Assembly (NCBI GenBank): GCA_018267915.1
Contig: JAFDXN010000025.1
Coordinates: forward strand, 372,001 to 436,000
Length of the DNA: 64,000 nt
DNA from: Bacteroidota bacterium
GTDB lineage: Bacteria > Bacteroidota > Bacteroidia > Chitinophagales > Chitinophagaceae
Direction: 5' to 3'
Shown: piece after piece, positions 61,244 through 64,000 of the stretch
Numbering within the stretch: position 1 is the stretch's first letter
How the letters are laid out: each line of letters starts with the position of its first letter
Notes under the pieces: model-generated
What the model was told of the DNA's origin: nothing
The model's database searches: none
The model's input: the letters and a program-made list of their open reading frames with translations, nothing else
Made by a program: the position numbers and the translations under genes

Positions 61244-62527
61244 ATGAAGCTCGACCGTAAGACACCGCCAGCTATACACGATGCCATAGAATTTGATTAT
61301 ATACTGCCACCTTTAAATACTCGGCAGCTTGGCAACGGTTTACCGCTATACTGGCTGAATGCAGGCGTGCAGGACGTTGTAGAGATCGACTGGATATTTC
61401 CTGCCGGGCTGTGGTATGAGCAAAAGCCGGCTGTAGCTAATGCAACTGCCGGACTGATAAAAAATGGTACGTCGAAAAGGACATCGCACGAGATACATGA
61501 GGCGCTTGAGTTCTATGGCGCCAGCGTAAAGGCGACAGCCAACAATGATTTTGCTACTGTCACGCTCTACACGCTCACCAAACACTTACCGGCACTGTTG
61601 CCGGTAATTCATGAGATACTTACCGATGCCATTTTTCCGGAGCAGGAAGTAGCCATACATAAGCAAAATGCCATCCAGCGATTGCTGGTCAACTTACGGC
61701 AGTGTGAGTTTGTAGCGAACCAGCGTATCGACGCATTGCTGTTTGGAGAAGCTCACCCTTATGGTAGGTATTCTAAAAAGGAAAAGATCGAAGCGCTGAC
61801 AAGGGAAGACATTTTGGAATTTTACAAACGTTGCTATGACCTTGCTAATGTGAAAATATTCATGGCAGGCAAGATAACGGATGTGGATGTGCAGCATGTG
61901 GAGAACGTGTTTGGTAAAGTGCCGGTAACAAAGAAAGAATTGAACAGCGAAACATTCGCAGCTCCTGCGCCATCTGAAAGACAGCACCAGGTGTTGAATG
62001 ATCCTAACGGGGTTCAAGGCGCTATTCGCATAGGCAGGCTATTTCCTAATCGCCACGATCCTGATTTTGCGCCCATGGTGGTTTTGAACACGTTATTCGG
62101 TGGTTATTTTGGTTCGCGACTAATGAGCAATATCCGCGAGGAGAAGGGTTTTACTTATGGTATATACAGTTCGCTGTCCCCGTATATAAATGGGGGATCA
62201 CTGATTGTGCATACAGAGGCGGGGCGCGATGTGCTGGATGCTGCAGTGAGAGAGATATACCATGAAATGGATGTGCTATGCAACGAGGTGGCGCCCGAAG
62301 ATGAACTGATGCTGGTAAAAAATTATCTCCTGGGTAACCTGTTAGGTGATCTTGATGGCCCCTTCTCGATAATGCAACGTTGGCGAACTTTGATATTGAA
62401 CGGCTTCACCGTCGATCATTTTAACAACAACATCCAGGTATATAAAACTATTACAGCCGGGGAACTACAAAAGCTCGCCCAGAAGTATTATAAGGTTGAT
62501 GACTTTTATGAGGTAGTAGTTGTATAG
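61244..62527 (+). CDS. M16 family peptidase homolog lacking the zinc motif
   Basis: Protein of 427 residues with the M16/insulinase fold in both halves: an N-terminal domain (LPLYWLNAG, then VEIDWIFPAGLWYE) and a C-terminal domain with FNTLFGGYFGSRLMSNIREEKGFTYG-type sequence near 285. The HxxEH zinc site, normally in the helix after the first strands, is replaced by NATAGLIKNGT, so the protein should not cut peptides. Such subunits pair with an active M16 partner or act as a structural factor. The partner is not in this window. Confidence 0.85.
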   Translation: MKLDRKTPPAIHDAIEFDYILPPLNTRQLGNGLPLYWLNAGVQDVVEIDWIFPAGLWYEQKPAVANATAGLIKNGTSKRTSHEIHEALEFYGASVKATANNDFATVTLYTLTKHLPALLPVIHEILTDAIFPEQEVAIHKQNAIQRLLVNLRQCEFVANQRIDALLFGEAHPYGRYSKKEKIEALTREDILEFYKRCYDLANVKIFMAGKITDVDVQHVENVFGKVPVTKKELNSETFAAPAPSERQHQVLNDPNGVQGAIRIGRLFPNRHDPDFAPMVVLNTLFGGYFGSRLMSNIREEKGFTYGIYSSLSPYINGGSLIVHTEAGRDVLDAAVREIYHEMDVLCNEVAPEDELMLVKNYLLGNLLGDLDGPFSIMQRWRTLILNGFTVDHFNNNIQVYKTITAGELQKLAQKYYKVDDFYEVVVV

Positions 62528-62534
62528 TGCAGTT

Positions 62535-63635
62535 CTAAACCCAGTTGTTCGTTAATATATTCATAAGCTTATGGTTGATGTAGTAGGTGTTACGTCCTTT
62601 TTTTTGCGTGACTAAAATACCGGCATCGGCCAGCTTCTTTAGCCATGTGGTAGCTGTCTGCCTGTGAGCCATGCCCCTGTTAGCCAGTAGTTCTATCTTC
62701 AGATAGGGTAGCTCAAACATCAGCTTCAGCAATTCATAACTATACGAGCTGCCTAGCGTATGCTTGAGTTCCATCTCCAGCTCGGTTTTTAACGCCAGTA
62801 CAGCCTTTATTTTGGCGGTTGTTAATTGTGCTGTCTCATTTACTGCAGTAAGTATGAACATTACCCAGTCATGCCAGTTCTCTTTTTCAGTAACCTCGCG
62901 CAGCAATTGGTAATAAATACTTTTGTGCTGTGCGATATATGAGCTTAAATACAACACCGGCTGTAATAGCAATGACTGCTGCACCAGGTACAGGCCGTTA
63001 AGTATCCTTCCGGTGCGCCCGTTGCCATCGGCAAAGGGATGTATTGCCTCAAACTGGTAATGTATCAACGCCATTTTGATGATGGGGTCCAGCCTGGAAC
63101 GATCGCTATCATTGATAAACTGCTCAAGGCCGGTCAGTTTCTCTCTTATTACTTCTTCGCCCTCAGGCGGAGTGTAAATTACTTCTCCGGTCATGGCATT
63201 TTTCAGTGCCGTACCGGGTGTATTGCGAATTCCTGCATTATTGCCTTTAATCACCTGCACTATTTCCGTCATGGTACTCGTGAGCAAAAGGTTTTGCCTT
63301 TCATTCATGAGCTTCCAGCCCCGAAATAGTGCTTCGCGGTAATTAAGCACTTCTTTAGCTTCGGGAGTGCCAATGCTGTCGTCTTCGGTGGCGGCACGGT
63401 ATAGTTCGTCTTGCGTGGTAACTATGTTCTCTATGGCCGAGCTATCCTTGCTTTCCTGGAGGTAAATAGTATTGATGAGCAGTGCGGGGTCTGGCAATGA
63501 GAGACAAAGCCCTTTCAACTCGCCCAGGTTTCGCGAGGTGGAGGCCAAAAGCTTTAAGATACCAGCGTTTTCCAGGTCAGCTTTCGGGGGTAGGGGCGGT
63601 AGATCATTATATGGGTTATTCCTATTAAACGGCAT
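62535..63635 (-). CDS. Fic family protein (AMP-transferase type)
   Basis: Protein of 366 residues. The Fic core motif HPFADGNGRTGR is intact at 199-210, so transfer of AMP or a related group from a nucleotide to a protein hydroxyl is expected. An inhibitory alpha-helix motif of form S-x-x-x-E-N is seen at 65-70 (SSAIEN), as in class II Fic proteins, which keeps the enzyme switched off. The C-terminus, from about 310, is a winged-helix-like DNA-binding domain (MAHRQTATTWLKKLADAGIL, then RNTYYINHKL). The gene is preceded by a remarkable array of TGTCGA sites, so self-regulation is likely. Confidence 0.9.
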   Translation of the reverse strand: MPFNRNNPYNDLPPLPPKADLENAGILKLLASTSRNLGELKGLCLSLPDPALLINTIYLQESKDSSAIENIVTTQDELYRAATEDDSIGTPEAKEVLNYREALFRGWKLMNERQNLLLTSTMTEIVQVIKGNNAGIRNTPGTALKNAMTGEVIYTPPEGEEVIREKLTGLEQFINDSDRSRLDPIIKMALIHYQFEAIHPFADGNGRTGRILNGLYLVQQSLLLQPVLYLSSYIAQHKSIYYQLLREVTEKENWHDWVMFILTAVNETAQLTTAKIKAVLALKTELEMELKHTLGSSYSYELLKLMFELPYLKIELLANRGMAHRQTATTWLKKLADAGILVTQKKGRNTYYINHKLMNILTNNWV

Positions 63636-63642
63636 AATTTCA

Positions 63643-63832
63643 TGTCGAAATTAACGCGTTTTATCGACATTAGTTAAACTTGTGTCGAATTTTTGTCTCA
63701 TTTTCAACATTAAGCTGGTTTCATGTCGAATGATTCAACATCAGGAATATTTCATGTCGAATTTTTAATCTTTTTTCGACATTAACCTGCTTTCGTGTCG
63801 AATAAGTCGACACAAAATTTAGCTCATGTTGA
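63643..63832. promoter_or_regulatory. helically phased TGTCGA/TCRACA operator array upstream of fic
   Basis: Eleven half-sites alternate in direction over 190 bases. Forward TGTCGA (one TGTTGA) start at 63643, 63683, 63724, 63755, 63796, 63827. Reverse TCGACA or TCAACA start at 63664, 63704, 63735, 63776, 63807. Within pairs the offset is 21, 21, 11, 21, 11; between pairs 19, 20, 20, 20, 20. All lie near multiples of the 10.5-base helix turn, so all sites face one side of the DNA. The array runs up to 8 bases from the fic start codon, so the promoter must be inside it. Confidence 0.75.
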
Positions 63833-63859
63833 ATTTTTCTGATTTTTTCGGTACCAGTG

Positions 63860-64000
63860 TTACTCTTTTTCCATTAATTCCCTAATATACTTGACGGGTG
63901 TGCTGCCATAACTAAGGAATTTTTCATGGAATTGTTTAAGGTTGAATTTGTCGCCCAGTTTCTTTTTCAGCTCTTCGCGCAGATCATAGATCTCAGTATA
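63860..64000 (-). CDS. DUF885 family protein, C-terminal end (partial)
   Basis: Only the last 46 codons are in the window; the gene continues past the right edge. The sequence DLREELKKKLGDKFNLKQFH followed by EKFLSYGSTPVKYIRELM is the typical C-terminal segment of DUF885 proteins, which look like distant zinc-type carboxypeptidases of the periplasm. The active site lies outside the window. Confidence 0.7.
   Translation of the reverse strand, partial: YTEIYDLREELKKKLGDKFNLKQFHEKFLSYGSTPVKYIRELMEKE

Noticed and set aside
63643..63832. CRISPR array reading of the repeats before fic
   Set aside because: The repeat unit is only 6-7 bases, alternates in direction and has spacers of 5-15 bases. 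This is an operator-like array, not CRISPR. No cas gene is present.

Overview
The window looks like a chromosome segment of a Bacteroidota bacterium, most likely in or near the Chitinophagaceae. The support is: a C-terminal T9SS type A sorting domain (about 4131-6068); repeated TAnnTTTG -7 promoter boxes, the Bacteroidota housekeeping pattern; lipoproteins starting with short leaders that end in SCKK or ACHH; and many families found mainly in this phylum (DUF2480, DUF3127, DUF4836, DUF6496, DUF4919). Few genes have a clear Shine-Dalgarno sequence. G+C is moderate.

Layout. 0-8 kb: a left-facing housekeeping block (ABC ATPase, small membrane protein, apaG, recX, mnmG, a secreted PA-domain protein, nadA). 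It carries two exact 16-bp parS sites (3615 and 4070). It is followed by an AT-rich gene-free stretch (7203-7664) with five near-consensus DnaA boxes, after which gene direction turns rightward; together this suggests a location at or beside the replication origin. 8-31 kb: envelope and metabolic genes (TylF-like methyltransferase, PpiD-like foldase, L,D-transpeptidase, lutB, two PagL-like outer-membrane hydrolases, serC, aldo/keto reductase, flippase, glycosyltransferase, purN, S4-domain protein). 31.6 kb: tRNA-His. 32.6-37.4 kb: a left-facing operon that looks like copper handling (MbnH-like diheme protein, two MbnP-like lipoproteins, YHS lipoprotein, outer-membrane protein with a CDVCGC N-terminus, Cys-rich small protein).

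40.8-44 kb: remains of a Mu-like transposable prophage early region (S24-type repressor, MuB-like ATPase, a free-standing DnaA domain IV protein, DUF4406), without a MuA transposase. 44-52.6 kb: small secreted and outer-membrane proteins, a zinc-type CDF exporter, and a right-facing porin-Rieske-imelysin-diheme oxidoreductase operon that probably handles iron. 52.8-54.5 kb: Mu-like late-gene remnants, including an in-frame fusion of a host-type signal peptide to the C-terminal part of a DUF935 portal protein, directly downstream of mreBCD. 57-62.5 kb: carB, a GNAT protein, an acyl-CoA thioesterase and a catalytically dead M16 peptidase. 62.5-64 kb: a Fic protein whose upstream region is filled with an array of TGTCGA half-sites spaced at whole helical turns, then the C-terminal end of a DUF885 protein.

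The most unusual items are the phased operator array before fic, the parS/DnaA-box origin candidate, the signal-peptide/portal fusion, and the transposase-less Mu early region with a stand-alone DnaA DNA-binding domain. All functional calls come from reading the sequence; no database search or structure prediction was run.
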